A DNA stretch of 64,000 nt from Epiperipatus broadwayi (taxonomy: Eukaryota > Onychophora > Udeonychophora > Euonychophora > Peripatidae), in NCBI GenBank assembly GCA_028023455.1, contig JAQFVV010006274.1, positions 5,727,989 through 5,791,988 of the forward strand, read 5' to 3'. Below, in pieces: positions 49,601 through 60,900 of the stretch (position 1 is its first letter; each line of letters opens with the position of its first letter). A program made the translations under genes and the position numbers. The notes under the pieces were generated by a model that was not told the origin of the DNA, ran no database searches, and worked only from the letters and a program-made list of their open reading frames with translations.

Positions 49601-49727
49601 GAGTGAGTTATTTGAAAGATTGAAAATTTTTGTGTTTAACTGTCTGAAAGGTTTTTGTTCGCCATTTTAGGTATAGAAGTTTTAAAAAAAAATTGTTATT
49701 GTTGATTGTGTGTTAGCATAAGGATAG

Positions 49728-50185
49728 TTATAAAAAAAGTTGTATGTAATTTTAATTCATTTTAGTTAAGTTTGTTACTGAAGATTTTTTAAATTTTAAA
49801 ATAGACATTTATTTTGAGAAAAAGGGCAACGTTTGGGAGGCCTAACGTTAGAAAACATGTGGGTATAGTTTACTCAGGTTTGGGAAAAAGTAAAAAGTTT
49901 TTTATTTTTCTGTATAAGGGTGTTTGAAGAATAGGAGAGGTATTATAAAGAGGTATTTAAAAAAAAGTTGTATGCAAATTTAACTCGTTTTAGTTAAGTT
50001 TGTTACTGAAGGTTTTTTAAATTTTAAAATAGAGATTTATTTTGAGAAAAAATGCAATGTTTGGGAGGCCTAACATTAAAAAACATGTGGTTATAGTTTG
50101 ATCAGGTTTGGGAAAAAGTAAAAAAGTTTTTTTTTATTTTTCCATATAAGGGTGTTTGAAGAATAGGAGAGGTATTATAAAGTCA
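49728..50185 (+). promoter_or_regulatory. Duplicated ~232 bp unit in the LINE 5' UTR
   Basis: TTTTAGTTAAGTTTGTTACT and TGTTTGAAGAATAGGAGAGG each occur twice, with a spacing of about 232 bp (for example 49921 and 50153). The region between is well conserved, with GTTTGGGAGGCCTAAC and GGTTTGGGAAAAAGTAAAAA. Tandem units in a LINE 5' UTR often carry the internal promoter. That role is inferred here from position only. Confidence 0.6.
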
Positions 50186-50217
50186 AATATAGAATAGGTG
50201 ACTTGAAATATAAGAAT

Positions 50218-50460
50218 ATGGATTGCATTTGTATGGCACAATGTATATACGATCGGCAGAAAGGAATTAGGCGAGCACTGGTAGAATGTACAGTGTGTGC
50301 TGAGGTGTATCATTTGAAATGTTTGAATAAGAATAGGAAGGATGTAACAGGTTTCTGGTTATGTAGTCAGTGTGTAAATATGATTAAAGAGGAGAGGGAG
50401 CAAAATGTAGTTAAGGAAGATAGGACAGGGTATGGTTTTAGTGGAGTGGCCAGAGAATAA
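50218..50460 (+). pseudogene. CR1-like LINE ORF1, N-terminal PHD-finger part
   Basis: From the ATG at 50218 the frame encodes a C4HC3 zinc finger: CIC, then VECTVC, YH, LKC and FWLCSQC. This is the spacing of a PHD finger, which in cellular proteins reads histone tails; in LINE ORF1 its role is unknown. A basic linker follows, and the frame stops at 50458-50460. The esterase part continues from 50478 in another frame, so a frameshift has split one original ORF1. The 15 bases upstream of the ATG are open but contain no ATG. Confidence 0.82.
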
Positions 50461-50477
50461 GTAAGATTCAAGTAAAA

Positions 50478-51095
50478 TTGAAATTGTTGGAGACGAAGTG
50501 TGACGAGATAAAGGAATTATTGAGTAGAAATGATAAAGAAGAAATGGATAAGGAGGTCCAGAAGATGGTAGAAAAGGTTACAGATGGAGTAGAGAAAGTA
50601 GACTATGAGACAGTATTGATAGGAGATTCACTAATAAGAGAATGTGGAGATATAATTGCAAGGGAAAATAGAAGCAGGTATGTTAGAGTATGTTTGCCTG
50701 GAGCAAAAATTAGGGATATGACAGATAGAGTAAGAAAGCAAGGTAATAGAGATGTATATGTTATGGTAGGGACTAATAATTTGTTAGAGCCATCAGAGAG
50801 AGTAATGGATGAGTATGTAGAATTGAATAGGAATTTGAGGGAAATTAAAGGAAGAGTAGGGGTAGTTGGAGTATTACCAAGATTTGATAAGAGATATTTG
50901 TTAGATAGAACATGTTCTATAAATGAGAGAGTGAAAAAATTGTGTGAGAGAAATAATGTTGTGTTTGTGGATGTATGGGATTGGTTTATTGGAAAGAGGG
51001 AGTTATATAGTAAAGATGGATTGCACTTAGGAAAGCAAGAAAGTGAAGTTTTAGGGAGTCTGATATTTAAAGAATATAATTCAGGAAACTTTTAA
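50478..51095 (+). pseudogene. CR1-like LINE ORF1, SGNH/GDSL esterase part
   Basis: The frame encodes about 205 residues with the SGNH hydrolase blocks in order: block I IGDSLI (GDS at 50622-50630, nucleophile Ser), a Gly block LPGAKI, block III VGTNN (GTNN at 50769-50780) and block V DGLH (50951-51026 region, DGLH at 51015-51026) with the Asp and His of the triad. Such esterase domains are known from ORF1 of CR1-group LINEs, where they may act on lipids or membranes during particle assembly. This part has no internal stop. It is separated from the PHD finger by a frameshift near 50460. Confidence 0.83.
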
Positions 51096-51170
51096 AGAGG
51101 GGGTGGGCTTTTAAATTGTAATATTATCAAAAAGAAGAAGACTGGATAGGATATAAGAAATAAGTAAAAG

Positions 51171-52473
51171 ATGGTTGATTTAGATATAAGTGTAGATGTG
51201 GAGAGGGAATGGTTCTGTAGGATTACTGGTAAGAAAGTTTGTTATAAGTGTAATGGAGAAGAAAGAATTTATATAAGAGTAGTTAGGAAAGAAGAAATTG
51301 TTAAAATTGGGTTTTTGAATATGCAAGATGATAGGAGACCAGAAAAGTGGCTGGAATTAAATAAAGCAATTGAAAATGAAGAGCTTGAGGATATTAGCAG
51401 TAGTGGAAACTCATCTAAGAGAAGACGAACCTATTTTGGAAGAGGTGGTATGGCAGGGTATAAACAGAAAAGAAAAAAGGGGTGGTGGTATAGGTGTTAC
51501 ATTGAAAAAATGTTTAAATATTGTTAAATGTCAAGAGCATTTGTGGTTTGAAATAAGGTTGGGTAGACAAAAATGGATGGTGGCTGTAGTGTATATAGCC
51601 ACTGGAGATAGTCAAACTGTAATGGAGTGGAACAGTAGTATATATGAATGCCTAGTTAAGGATATACAGAGTTTTAAAGAAAAGGGGAAGAGAATAATGG
51701 TTATAGGGGATATGAATGGACATATTGAAGAAATTGATGATGTAGATAATAAGAATGGTCAGTTTTTTAAGGAATTTAATCAAAGAGTAAATTTGAGCAT
51801 TGGGAATTTATCAAATATGTATGAGGGACAATACACATGGTCTACGAATAATGTATTTCACACAATAGATTACATATTGGTAGAGAAAGAGGGAATGAAT
51901 AAAATACGGAAAATTAAGGTATTTGATAATGAAGAGAGAGTATGTAATAGTGATCATAACTTTATTGTAATAGAAATGGTTAGTAATGTGATGGAGGATA
52001 GAAATAAAGATAGAAACAATAGTGAAAGATGTGGATGGAGAGTGAATGATAAGAATAAGTTGGAAGAGTATAAAATAAAAGTTGAAGAAACCATGGAGCA
52101 GTTGGTTGGGGGTGAGTATAAGGACTGGTGTGGTGAAATAGAAATAGTGGCAATTAGGATTTTAGTTGAGAGTATGCAGAGGAATAAAAGTAATAGAAAA
52201 ATGAGAGTTAGTAAAAGTGTAAAAGAGAGGAAAGAAGCATGCAGAGAATATAAGTGTGCTATTAAGAACAAAGAAAGTGAAAACGATATTAATGCTAAAT
52301 GGGGAAAGTACTTAGAAAAGAAGAAGTTGGCTAAAATGGATAATTATAGAGAGAGGATGAAGTTAAATAGTAAATTGTTGGAGGATATTAATAAAAGTGG
52401 AAGAGATGGGAATAAAAAAATTTGGAATTATATTAAAATGAGAAATGTAGGGGAAAGAGAGAGAGAGTATTAA
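51171..52473 (+). pseudogene. CR1-like LINE ORF2, endonuclease domain, frameshifted
   Basis: The endonuclease begins VKIGFLNMQ in the frame that is open from 51171. Near 51385 the homology moves to another frame (open from 51370 to 52473), where the catalytic LAVVETHL segment lies. GDMNGH (about 51708-51725), the TIDYIL segment and SDHNF (about 51949) follow, so all main APE-type residues survive in two frames. A Lys/Glu-rich linker leads toward the reverse transcriptase, and the frame closes at a stop near 52471. The domain would nick target DNA, but as it stands no single protein can be made. Confidence 0.82.
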
Positions 52474-53690
52474 TAGATGATGAGGGAATAAAGTGTAGCT
52501 CTAGAGAAGAGGTAGAGAGAATCTTAAATAGATATGAAATGGATATAGAAAAAATGTTAGATGTGAAGGAATTAATGATAGAAAATATGAAAGCAGGTAG
52601 TAATGGGAATATTAGGTTCACAAAAAAATGAACTGAATGAGGCAGGGAAGAGATTGAAAAGTGGAAAGGCAAGAGGTTTAAATGGATGGGCAGCAGAGAT
52701 GGTAATGAATTTAGGGCATAGAGCAAAAGCAAAGTTATCATGTTTTAATAAGATGGCACAGAAGAGTTTTTCTGGGTAGTTGGAGTAGTACAAGAATAAG
52801 ATTATTATTTAATGGAAAGGGTAAGGATTGTAGAAAGTTAAATAATTATAGACCGATAGCAGTAACATCAGTTTTATATAAAGTTTTCTCATATATGGTA
52901 GCTGGAAGAGTTGTAAAATGGATGAAGAGAATAATGTAGTGGGGGAAATGCAAGGAGGTTTTAGTTCAGATAGGCGTATATAGATTGTAGTTACACTACT
53001 TATGGAGATGAGTAGGAATTCAGGTAGATCGTTATATATGAGTTTTATAGATATAGAGAAAGCATGTAATAGAGTAAATAGATTATGGGTAAGATTAACT
53101 AATTTGGGAAGGGATGAAGCTTTAGTAAATATTATTAAGAAATTATATGAAAATAATTATATTACCAATTAGGGGATATAGAATCAGTTAAAGTTAAAAA
53201 TGGGGTGGGATTAAGGCAAGGATGGCCTATGTCATCTATTTTGTTTTTGAGTGAAATGGAGAAAGCAATAGGAAGAGGGGTAGAGATACCTGTAATAGGT
53301 GGCAAGGGAGTATATACTTTGTCGGGTCCTTTTTTTTTCAGATATCTTTTTGTGTGCAGAAAGAAGATATGGAAATTATGTTGAGGACATGTGCAAGGGT
53401 GGGTAAAGAGTTGGGGATTAAATTTAATGAAGAAAAATCAAATATAATGATGGTTAATACTGGGGAAAGAGAAGATGTAGAATTTTTATTGGGGGATATA
53501 AAGTTAAGTGGGGTGGATAGATATAGGTATTTGGGAATCATCTTACGTAATCAGGAACATTGCTTGGATGAATGGGAGAAAAAATTGGTAAATGAAGCAA
53601 AAAAAAGAAAGGGTTTGGTAAAGAAACTAACAGTATTTTCATATAATAAATATGATGTAGCTAGAATTGTATGGGAGTTGCAGTAGCAGG
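52474..53690 (+). pseudogene. CR1-like LINE ORF2, reverse transcriptase domain, heavily mutated
   Basis: Recognisable pieces lie in different frames: NNYRPIAVTSVLYKVF (about 52839), motif A SFIDIEKACNRV (about 53040), motif B GLRQGWPMSS (about 53205) and the thumb-like KLSGVDRYRYLGI (about 53500). The F/YADD box is not intact. Near 53335 the sequence reads FSDIFL after a long T run, so one catalytic Asp is lost or shifted. Several stops and frameshifts are present. The enzyme is dead. Confidence 0.8.
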
Positions 53691-54014
53691 GTTAACATAT
53701 GGTATTGATGCATTATGTGTTAGTAAAAGGGTTTTAGATTATTTAGAGAAAGTACAAAGGGAAGTAGGAAGACATGCATTAGTTGCAGAGAGGTGTGGAC
53801 AGCAAAGGAGGCAATTCAAGGAGAAATGGGATGGTCAAGTTTTGATGCAAAAAGTAAAACGAAAATGTTTGGTAGGTTGCAGTTTATGGATAGTAAAAGA
53901 ATAGCCAAAATAGTGTTTAATTGGGTTATGAGTAAAGGGCAGGTAACAAGATGGGTGAGAAAGGTAATGCGGTATGCAAAAGATTTGGATAAAGAATTTA
54001 TAACAGTATACTTG
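53671..54014 (+). pseudogene. CR1-like LINE ORF2, C-terminal domain, first part
   Basis: Encodes VAVAGLTYGIDALCVSKRVL and, after frame changes, MSKGQVTRWVRKVMRYAKDL, the same as the copy at 9278-9640. It breaks at 54014, where the RTE element is inserted after TATACTTG, and resumes at 57137. Confidence 0.85.
54010..54014. repeat. Left target-site duplication ACTTG of the RTE insertion
   Basis: ACTTG at 54010-54014 is repeated at 57137-57141. The empty site is preserved in the other CR1-like copy (TATACTTGTATAAAAG near 9622). Confidence 0.88.
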
Positions 54015-54375
54015 TCCACTCCATACGTTCTTGTCGTTGCAGCTGTTATTACTATGTGATTATTCATATAGTATACGAACATGGATGGGCTGCTCACCAA
54101 CACGCATTAGCCAGCGTGGTGAGTTTATTGGCTTTTTATCTCTGAGTTTAAGATCAAGAAACACCATGGTCTTTCTTCTCAGTGCCTGATAAGGCAGAAT
54201 GAATGTTTGTGTAAATGATAAATATTTTCCCAATACATATATACAATTATGACAGACAAAAATAAAGCATGGCCCTTATTCCCAGGAGGCTGTAAAGTCA
54301 CCAACCAAGGCAGCGGTTGGTGGCCGAAGGCGGAGGGTGCTAAGAATCCCCTGATTGCGGACCCAGGCTGCCATT

Positions 54376-55070
54376 TGATGACGACTTTTTATTTAGGTAC
54401 TTACAACTGCAGATCACTTTCAAGTGAAGGAAGATTGCAAGAATTAGAAGAACTCTCTTATTAGAAGAAAAGGTGAAGAGACAATTGATTTAAAAAGTGG
54501 ACATATACTCTATTATAAAGGCACAAATATTGGAAATACAAGTGGAGTAGGATTCAGTATAAATAAAAAGTGGAAGAACAATATTGTGGAGATTGATGGT
54601 GTATCGGACAGAGTGGCAAGATTAGTTATACAACTTAATAGCAGATATCAAATGCAGATAATTCAGGTTTATGCCCCAACAAGTTCTCAAAGTGATGAAG
54701 TAGTAGAAGATTTTTATATAGATGTACAAAAGGCTTTTGATCAGAGTAAACACCATTTTAAAATTGTTATGGGAGACTTTAATGCTAGAATTGGTATAAA
54801 AATGAAAGTGCTGTGGGTAATTTTGGTTATGGTAATAGAAATGAGAGAGGACATAGACTTGTGGAGTTTGCAGAAAAAGAAAAACTTTATATTATGAATT
54901 CTTTTTTTGAGAAAAATGTTAAAAGGAAATGGACATGGAAGCATCCAAATGAAGGTACAGCAGAATTGGATTATATTTTGACTAACAGGAAATACATATT
55001 TCAAGATTGTAATGTTCTTAATAAATTTAACACAGGAAGTGATCATCGATTAGTAAGGTGTAAGATACGT
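54376..55070 (+). pseudogene. RTE endonuclease domain, frameshifted and partly deleted
   Basis: The domain opens with YLGTYNCRSLSSEGRLQELE and then hits a stop near 54462. Downstream in another frame come RRKGEETIDLKSG, SGVGFSINKKW, VYAPTSS and VMGDFNARIG. After a second frameshift near 54805 come WTWKHPN, LDYIL and SDHRLVR. In RTE proteins the catalytic Glu lies between the ELE segment and RRKGEE. Here about a dozen codons appear to be missing at that junction, so the endonuclease lacks its active-site Glu. Confidence 0.78.
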
Positions 55071-56321
55071 GTTAATGTAAAACTAGAGAGACAAAAATTA
55101 TTAAGGAAAACAATATTTCCAGTTGATATTCCTAATCTTCAGAAACATTCTAATGAATTTAAATTAGAACTTACAAATAGGTTTCAAGTATTAGTAGATT
55201 TTGAACATGATTCAGATTTGAATGAAATTAATATGAAAATAACTGATACGCTTTTGAAAACTGCAACAAAGATAGCTGGTAGAAAAAACCAGCAATTGAC
55301 CAATAAAATTTCTACTGAGACTAGAGAATTTATGAAGAAAAGAAGGAATATGAAGATATACAAAAATGATGCATTAAAAAGAATTGAATATCTCGAATTT
55401 TGTAAAATGGTGCGGAAAAGAGTTGAAAATGATATAAGAAAGTATAACTGTGAACTAGCAAGGAAAGCTGTAGAAGAAAATAAAAGTCTTAAGAGTGTAA
55501 AACAACATTTTGGTATTGGTAGGAAATTTATATCTGCGATAAGAAAAAAAGATGGAATTATTACTAAAAGGAGAGATGACATCATGAAATTGGTAGAAGA
55601 TTTTTATCAAGAATTATATAGTAATAAAGAACAAGTATCTCCTATATCTATTACATCTTCCAAATTGCCCAGAATTTTAAATGAAGAAGTGAGACATGCA
55701 ATTAAATGTATGAAGAAAGGAAAGGCTCCAGGTAATGATGGAATTATAATTGATATATTAAAAGAAGCAGGTGAAGAAAGAGAAAAAATTTTAGCAAAGT
55801 TATATACCAAATGTCTAAATGATAAAGATGTACCGGATGATTGGAAGAATGCAGTAATAATATTAATATTTAAAAAAGGTGATAAAGAAGATATTAGAAA
55901 TTACAGACCTATCAGCCTTTTATCAGTTTTATATAAAAATTTTACCAAGATAATTACTACTCGTCTACAGAGAACATTGGATTTCCACCAACCAAGAGAA
56001 CAAGCCGGATTTAAAAGTGGTTTTAGTACAATAGATCATATCCAGGTATTGAGAGAAGTTATAGAAAGGACAAATGAATATGAGTTGCCATTATGCTTGG
56101 GATTTGTAGATTATGAAAAGGCATTTGATTCTATAAACATTTCTTCGGTGATTACAGCATTAGATCATCAAGGTATAGATCCAGGATATTGTCATATTTT
56201 AAAGAATATTTATAAAAATGCAACAGCAACAATTAGATTACATAATGACACTGGGAAAGTCAACATTGAGAAAGGTGTAAGACAAGGTGACTCCAAAACT
56301 TTTTACAGCAGTGCTGCATGA
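55071..56321 (+). pseudogene. RTE reverse transcriptase, motifs up to B
   Basis: This continuous frame (part of 54813-56321) includes the linker and fingers: GKAPGNDGI, NYRPISLLSVLYK, QAGFKSGFSTIDHI, motif A FVDYEKAFDSI and the start of motif B GVRQGD. Right after GVRQGD (about 56288) a small deletion changes frame. The continuation PKLFTAVLHEVF is readable in another frame, so motif B is broken. Confidence 0.85.
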
Positions 56322-57136
56322 AGTATTTTGTGGATTAAAATGGGAAACTAAATGAGTGAAAGTAAATGGTGATTATTTAAGTCATTTAGATTTCGCAGAT
56401 GATGTAGTTGTTTTTGCAAATAATGCTTCAGATCTGCAGGAAATGTTGCAGGAATTATTAGATGAAAGTAGGACTAAAGATAAATGTTAAAAAGACTAAA
56501 GTAATGTTTAATCGATTTGCTCAAAATATGAAAATAAAGATTGATTATGATGAATTAGAAGAAGTTAACAGTTACAAATACCTTGGTCAGATTATTAATA
56601 CAGATGGAAACATAATGGAGGAAATTAATCATAGAATTAAACTTGGTTGGAGTGCTTTTGGTAGAAATAACTTGATACTAAAAGGAAATATGCCTATGTG
56701 TTTGAAAAGGAAGGTTTTAACAAATGTGTTTTATCAGTTCTTACTTATGGATCTGAGACTTGGACACTTAATAGAAGAGCAATTCAGAGACTTCAGACCA
56801 CTCAAAGAAGTATGGAGAGATGTATGTTGGGAGTAACAAGAGATCGTAAACGAGAACAAACAGGTGTTACTGACCTTATTGAAAAAATTAAAAGATTGAA
56901 GTGGAGTTGGGCTGGACATATTGTTAGAAGAGATGATAATAGATGGACAATTGAAATTTTAAACTGGATTCCAAGAGATTGTAAAAGACCCAGAAAGAGA
57001 CCACATGTGAGATGGATGGATGAAATAAGAAAGTGTGCAGGGGTGATGTGGAGAAGAGAAGCTAAAGTTCGGAGAAGATGGATTAAGCTTGGAGAGACCT
57101 TCATCCTGCAGTGGATTGATAATGATGATGATGATG
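56322..57136 (+). pseudogene. RTE reverse transcriptase motif C to C terminus
   Basis: After motif B the frame has an in-frame TGA (about 56353), then LSHLDFADDVVVF with an intact FADD box at 56392-56403. The frame then shifts twice (about 56460 and 56730) through KYLGQIINTDG and LTYGSETWTLN to the conserved RTE C-terminal block ending ILQWID in the GAT repeat tail. The catalytic Asp pair survives, but no continuous protein is possible. Confidence 0.85.
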
Positions 57137-57700
57137 ACTTGTATAAAAGGTGGGATGATTGTGTTAGGAAGATTGTTGAGTGTTATAGTGGTAAGGAATG
57201 GGATAAAAGAATAGAAGCATTAATAAAAAATAGGGAGATGGAGAACTAGTATGTGGGGGTAAGAAGAGTTTAAATATATATAGAAGTAAACAGAATATTG
57301 GATGCGAGTTAATTTATGATAACAGTAAGGAAAGTAGTTTATTGTTTAAGGCACGAATGGGATCTTTAGCAACAAGAGAATATACATGTAAATGGAATCT
57401 GTTGATTGAATGTAAATGCTTGAAAGCAGAAAGGGTACAGATAATGAAGTTATGGGAGAATAGATATGAACAAAGTGACTATACAGTGAGTTATTAGGTT
57501 TTATGCTGGGTTTGCGAAAAGATAAGGGGGATTTAGATATAAAGGCCATAGAGTTGACAAAAATTATGTTGTGGAAATGGGATGGGGCAGAATATGGGTA
57601 GTCTTAGAGTGGGGAATGAAAAATAAAGTGGCTAACAGGTTTATCTGGACATAATTGCTGAGATATTCTTGACTTCGTTTAAGGAGAAGCCAAATACATC
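57137..57700 (+). pseudogene. CR1-like LINE ORF2 C-terminal end and 3' UTR, continued
   Basis: The sequence resumes the CR1-like ORF2 exactly where 54014 left off (LYKRWDDCVRKIVECYSGKE) and then diverges from the copy at 9630-10160 by frameshifts. Near 57398 about 57 bases are missing compared with that copy; they encode the CX2C part of the C-terminal zinc cluster. The 3' UTR ends GAGAAGCCAAATACATCATA. Confidence 0.82.
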
Positions 57701-57784
57701 ATATCACAACTAATGAATTTAAGGAATTCATGAATTTAAGTTAGAAAAACACAAGGATTAAATGTAAATAATCAAAATTAAAAC

Positions 57785-57965
57785 TTCAGAAATATGCCAC
57801 TGCAGTGCAAGTCAGAGTAATTAATGGATGCAATAAAATCCCTATGTAGTACCTACTCACAAACTTTCTTGCATCAATTGGTTACTCTGAATGGTACTAC
57901 TGTATGGAGAATTTTGCTTTGGCATCACAAGCATAAGAAATGGTGATCTTATGTTATTCAGAATA
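57785..57965. repeat. Family R fold-back at the right flank of the CR1-like LINE
   Basis: Forward R sequence (AAAACTTCAGAAATATGCCA to CCTACTCAC) is followed directly by its inverted form (TTGCATCAATTGGTTACTCT to ACTGTATGGAGAATTTTGCT, then CATAAGAAATGGTGATCTTA). The stem arms are about 75 bp. Its outer part is inverted relative to the R end at 49433, so the whole CR1-like block is bounded by inverted R ends. Confidence 0.8.
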
Positions 57966-60900
57966 TATAATTGTCTGATAGTTTGTCATGATGGTATGTT
58001 ACTATATATCAGACTATTTCCATTATTTAATTGAATAATTAAATGTTATTAGAAAAATTTAATTTATACTTTTATAAATACATTCAACTATTAGTAATAA
58101 TGTGTAGATGAATATGAAGCAATATTTTAAGTGATATACTCCTTTTTGGGTACTGCTGGCCTGAATAGTGTCAGTTAGTGCAGAAATTGAACCAGAAATT
58201 TTTATATTCAAGAATAATAAATTTAAAATGAAACTCGTAATTACACTTCATTTGAAATTTTATATATTTATCTATGAGGGTTTTTTTATTTCTCCACTCT
58301 ATGTGAAAGGCTAATAAGTGGTTTCCAGTTATTATGAATTGTTACATTAGGTTGACATTGACGTAATAAATAGTAATCATTTGAAAGAAGCTTCTCATAT
58401 GAAAATGCTAAATAATCCTACAAGTCTACGGAAGGTCATCAGTTCTATTTTTATACTAGATGTATACCACTTATAAAGAGATAGTAATACTATTCAAAAT
58501 ATGGTTGTAATTTATACAAACCTGTTAAGTAATACTAATGGCTGAATGTGTTTAGAAAACTAAAAAGTTTGATTTTTTTTCTTTCTAAAAACATTTAATA
58601 AATGCAATTAGAAGGAAATAGTCCAGCACAAGATATTTTTGTAATATTGAAAATTTTTGAAAAAGTCATTTAAACTCTTTTTTATATATTTATTTTCCTT
58701 TAATGTATGTGTTCCTTTCTGAAGAAAGGTAAACTAACCAGACAATATAGTAATATAGCATGTGGTAATTGATTATTGTTAGTAGTAAATTGCCACCTGC
58801 TTACCACAATTTATTTCAACATTTCAATTTTAGTTCTACATCATTAACATTGATGAGTTATTACATTATTAAGTTTATAAAAAAAGTATTTGAAATAATG
58901 TTGGTATATAAAATGTTTTTTGAATATATTTAGAAATGCAATAACATTAAATAGAAAATTGTTAATTATGTTAAAATGTAGTTAATATATGTGTAAATAT
59001 CAAATACACAGAAGATTTACCAGAATCATTAATTTTGGTACTGATTGTGCTTGCAGAGAAACCCCACCCTCTTCCCAATACGAACACAAAGTATTAAAAA
59101 AATGGTGAAATAGAATTAAGAAAGAATAATCTAATAAGTCAGATTATTAGTTAGAATTTTGAGAAATGAAGACTATAATGGCAGTACTTAATAGTTTATT
59201 TTTATAATGGAGATTAAGAATTAGTGAACTACATGGTTTAAGGATTTATTAGTGTTGATGGAATAATGTCATAGTAGTCCAACTTTACAACTATTCTGTG
59301 ATATAGATACTATAAATGTAATATCTTTTAAGGCATTTTATATATGAGAGGGGAAGGGAATAACTGGAATCATTCCCTGGTTTGTGCTCCTGTTGTAGTA
59401 TATACTTCTGTTATATACTTCTTGCAGGAATCCTTCTGCATCAATCTGCCAAATTACATTGCCAAGTAAATTCAGCCCATGTAGCACATTTTTTGGTAAA
59501 GTGCATTCGCATATTTGTCAATTTTTTTATAATGGCTGAAATGTTCAAACAATGGGAAATTCTGTTTTCATTTACAGAAAACAGTAAGTAAAAAAGTTGC
59601 ACTACTTGAAACATTATAAGCAAACTGATCTCATAAAAACACAAGATTATGAGTGGTTTAATTGAAATGTTAAATTTATCATGTCCCTAAAAAATATTGC
59701 AAGTGAGGTGAAAACAATGTTGATTTTTTTTTTCTTTGACAAAAACATGATGACATAAACATTCCATTTTGTGGCAAAAAGAGAGCAAGTTCCACCCCAG
59801 CAAAGTATCATCTCTCAAAGCCTTGAATGTGAATCACTAATTAAATTCAGTTTGACCCAATTTATCTATCAGCCGTATTTGCTTGATCTTACTTCTGGCA
59901 TTTTTTTTTTAAATCTTGAATGAAAAAAATCTTTTTTTTTTGTGGACTTAGAACTGGGGGGGGGGGTGACAGATGCATTAAAATATATCACTTTGGGTTC
60001 CCAGACTAGTACTTGCATTAAATAGACTATACTTTTTAAAGTGATTCAATTTGCAACAATTATACAATTTTTTATTACAAAATTCTGTTTATTTTTGTGT
60101 CGTCCCCCGTCCCTCCACTTGTATATTATTAACATATATCTTGTAACATACAGTAAAGTTGTGCTAGGTTTTTAAGGACCATTGTAAGAGAAAGAAGTTA
60201 CAAATTCATTGGATCAAACAACCACATATCTCATTTGCAATTATTTAATTAAAAGAATTTTTTTCCAAAAAATAAATGTACAAGAGATTAAATAATTTTA
60301 CTTCTTCAGTTTTGATCTCTATGTAAATTTAACAGGCAACTAATTGAAAACTTAAACAACACATTCTCTTGATTAAATATTTTTGATATGGTCATTTGAA
60401 CCTTTTTTTTTAAATACGGATATAATTTTGTCATTTGCAATCTTTAATATTATCAAATTATGTTTAAACGTTTCTTCTAATTGCTCATTTGATGTTTTTA
60501 AATTGCTATTACTTACATATATAGTATATAATTTGCACTATTTTTTTTTTTTTTTAATTTTTGCATTTTTATTCAATTAAACTCTAATATTAACTAAAAT
60601 AATCTTTGAGAGTTCATAAAAAGTTCCAAGCATTGGAAATATCAAAATTGATCAGAAGACATTGTTTCTTCCAGAGTCCGACACCCTTGTACTGCACTAA
60701 ATCACAGGCAATTCTAGTATTTTAATAATATTAAATCTGTACGCAGTAAAGTGTATCTAAAAGTCATTACAAAGTATGTGCAAATATTTATATACTTGTT
60801 TGGTTTGTAAATAAAGTTTCTATATTAAATGTAATTGCAATCAGATAAAATATGAATAAATTTACCCCTATTATTTAAACTATAGAAAAATTTACACCTG

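Larger units (their letters stand above)
54015..57136 (+). mobile_element. RTE-clade non-LTR retrotransposon, 3122 bp, nested
   Basis: The length fits a full RTE element (about 3.2 kb) with a single endonuclease and reverse transcriptase frame, a very short 3' UTR and a short trinucleotide tail (GATGATGATGATG). The C-terminal block AGHIVRRDDNRWT, RPRKRPHVRWMDEIRK and W...GETFILQW is typical of RTE/BovB proteins. The insertion splits the CR1-like ORF2 and has a 5 bp duplication ACTTG. Frameshifts and one in-frame stop make it inactive. Because the older element is complete around it, the order of insertion is clear: CR1-like first, RTE second. Confidence 0.9.
49601..57700 (+). mobile_element. 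CR1-like non-LTR retrotransposon, broken, with a nested RTE element
   Basis: A long 5' region leads to an ORF1 with a PHD finger and an SGNH esterase, then to an ORF2 with an APE-type endonuclease, reverse transcriptase and C-terminal domain. PHD plus esterase in ORF1 is known from CR1-group LINEs. The element is interrupted by an RTE insertion (54015-57136) and by several frameshifts and stops, so it is inactive. Its 3' UTR (TTCGTTTAAGGAGAAGCCAA) is the same as that of the truncated copy at 9276-10262. Without the insertion it is about 5 kb, close to full length. Family R lies immediately on both outer sides. Confidence 0.85.

Noticed and set aside
52433-52793. Minus-strand frames across the CR1-like RT
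   Set aside because: Shadows of the purine-rich + strand coding sequence. The Ser/Leu/Phe-rich products are typical of antisense frames.
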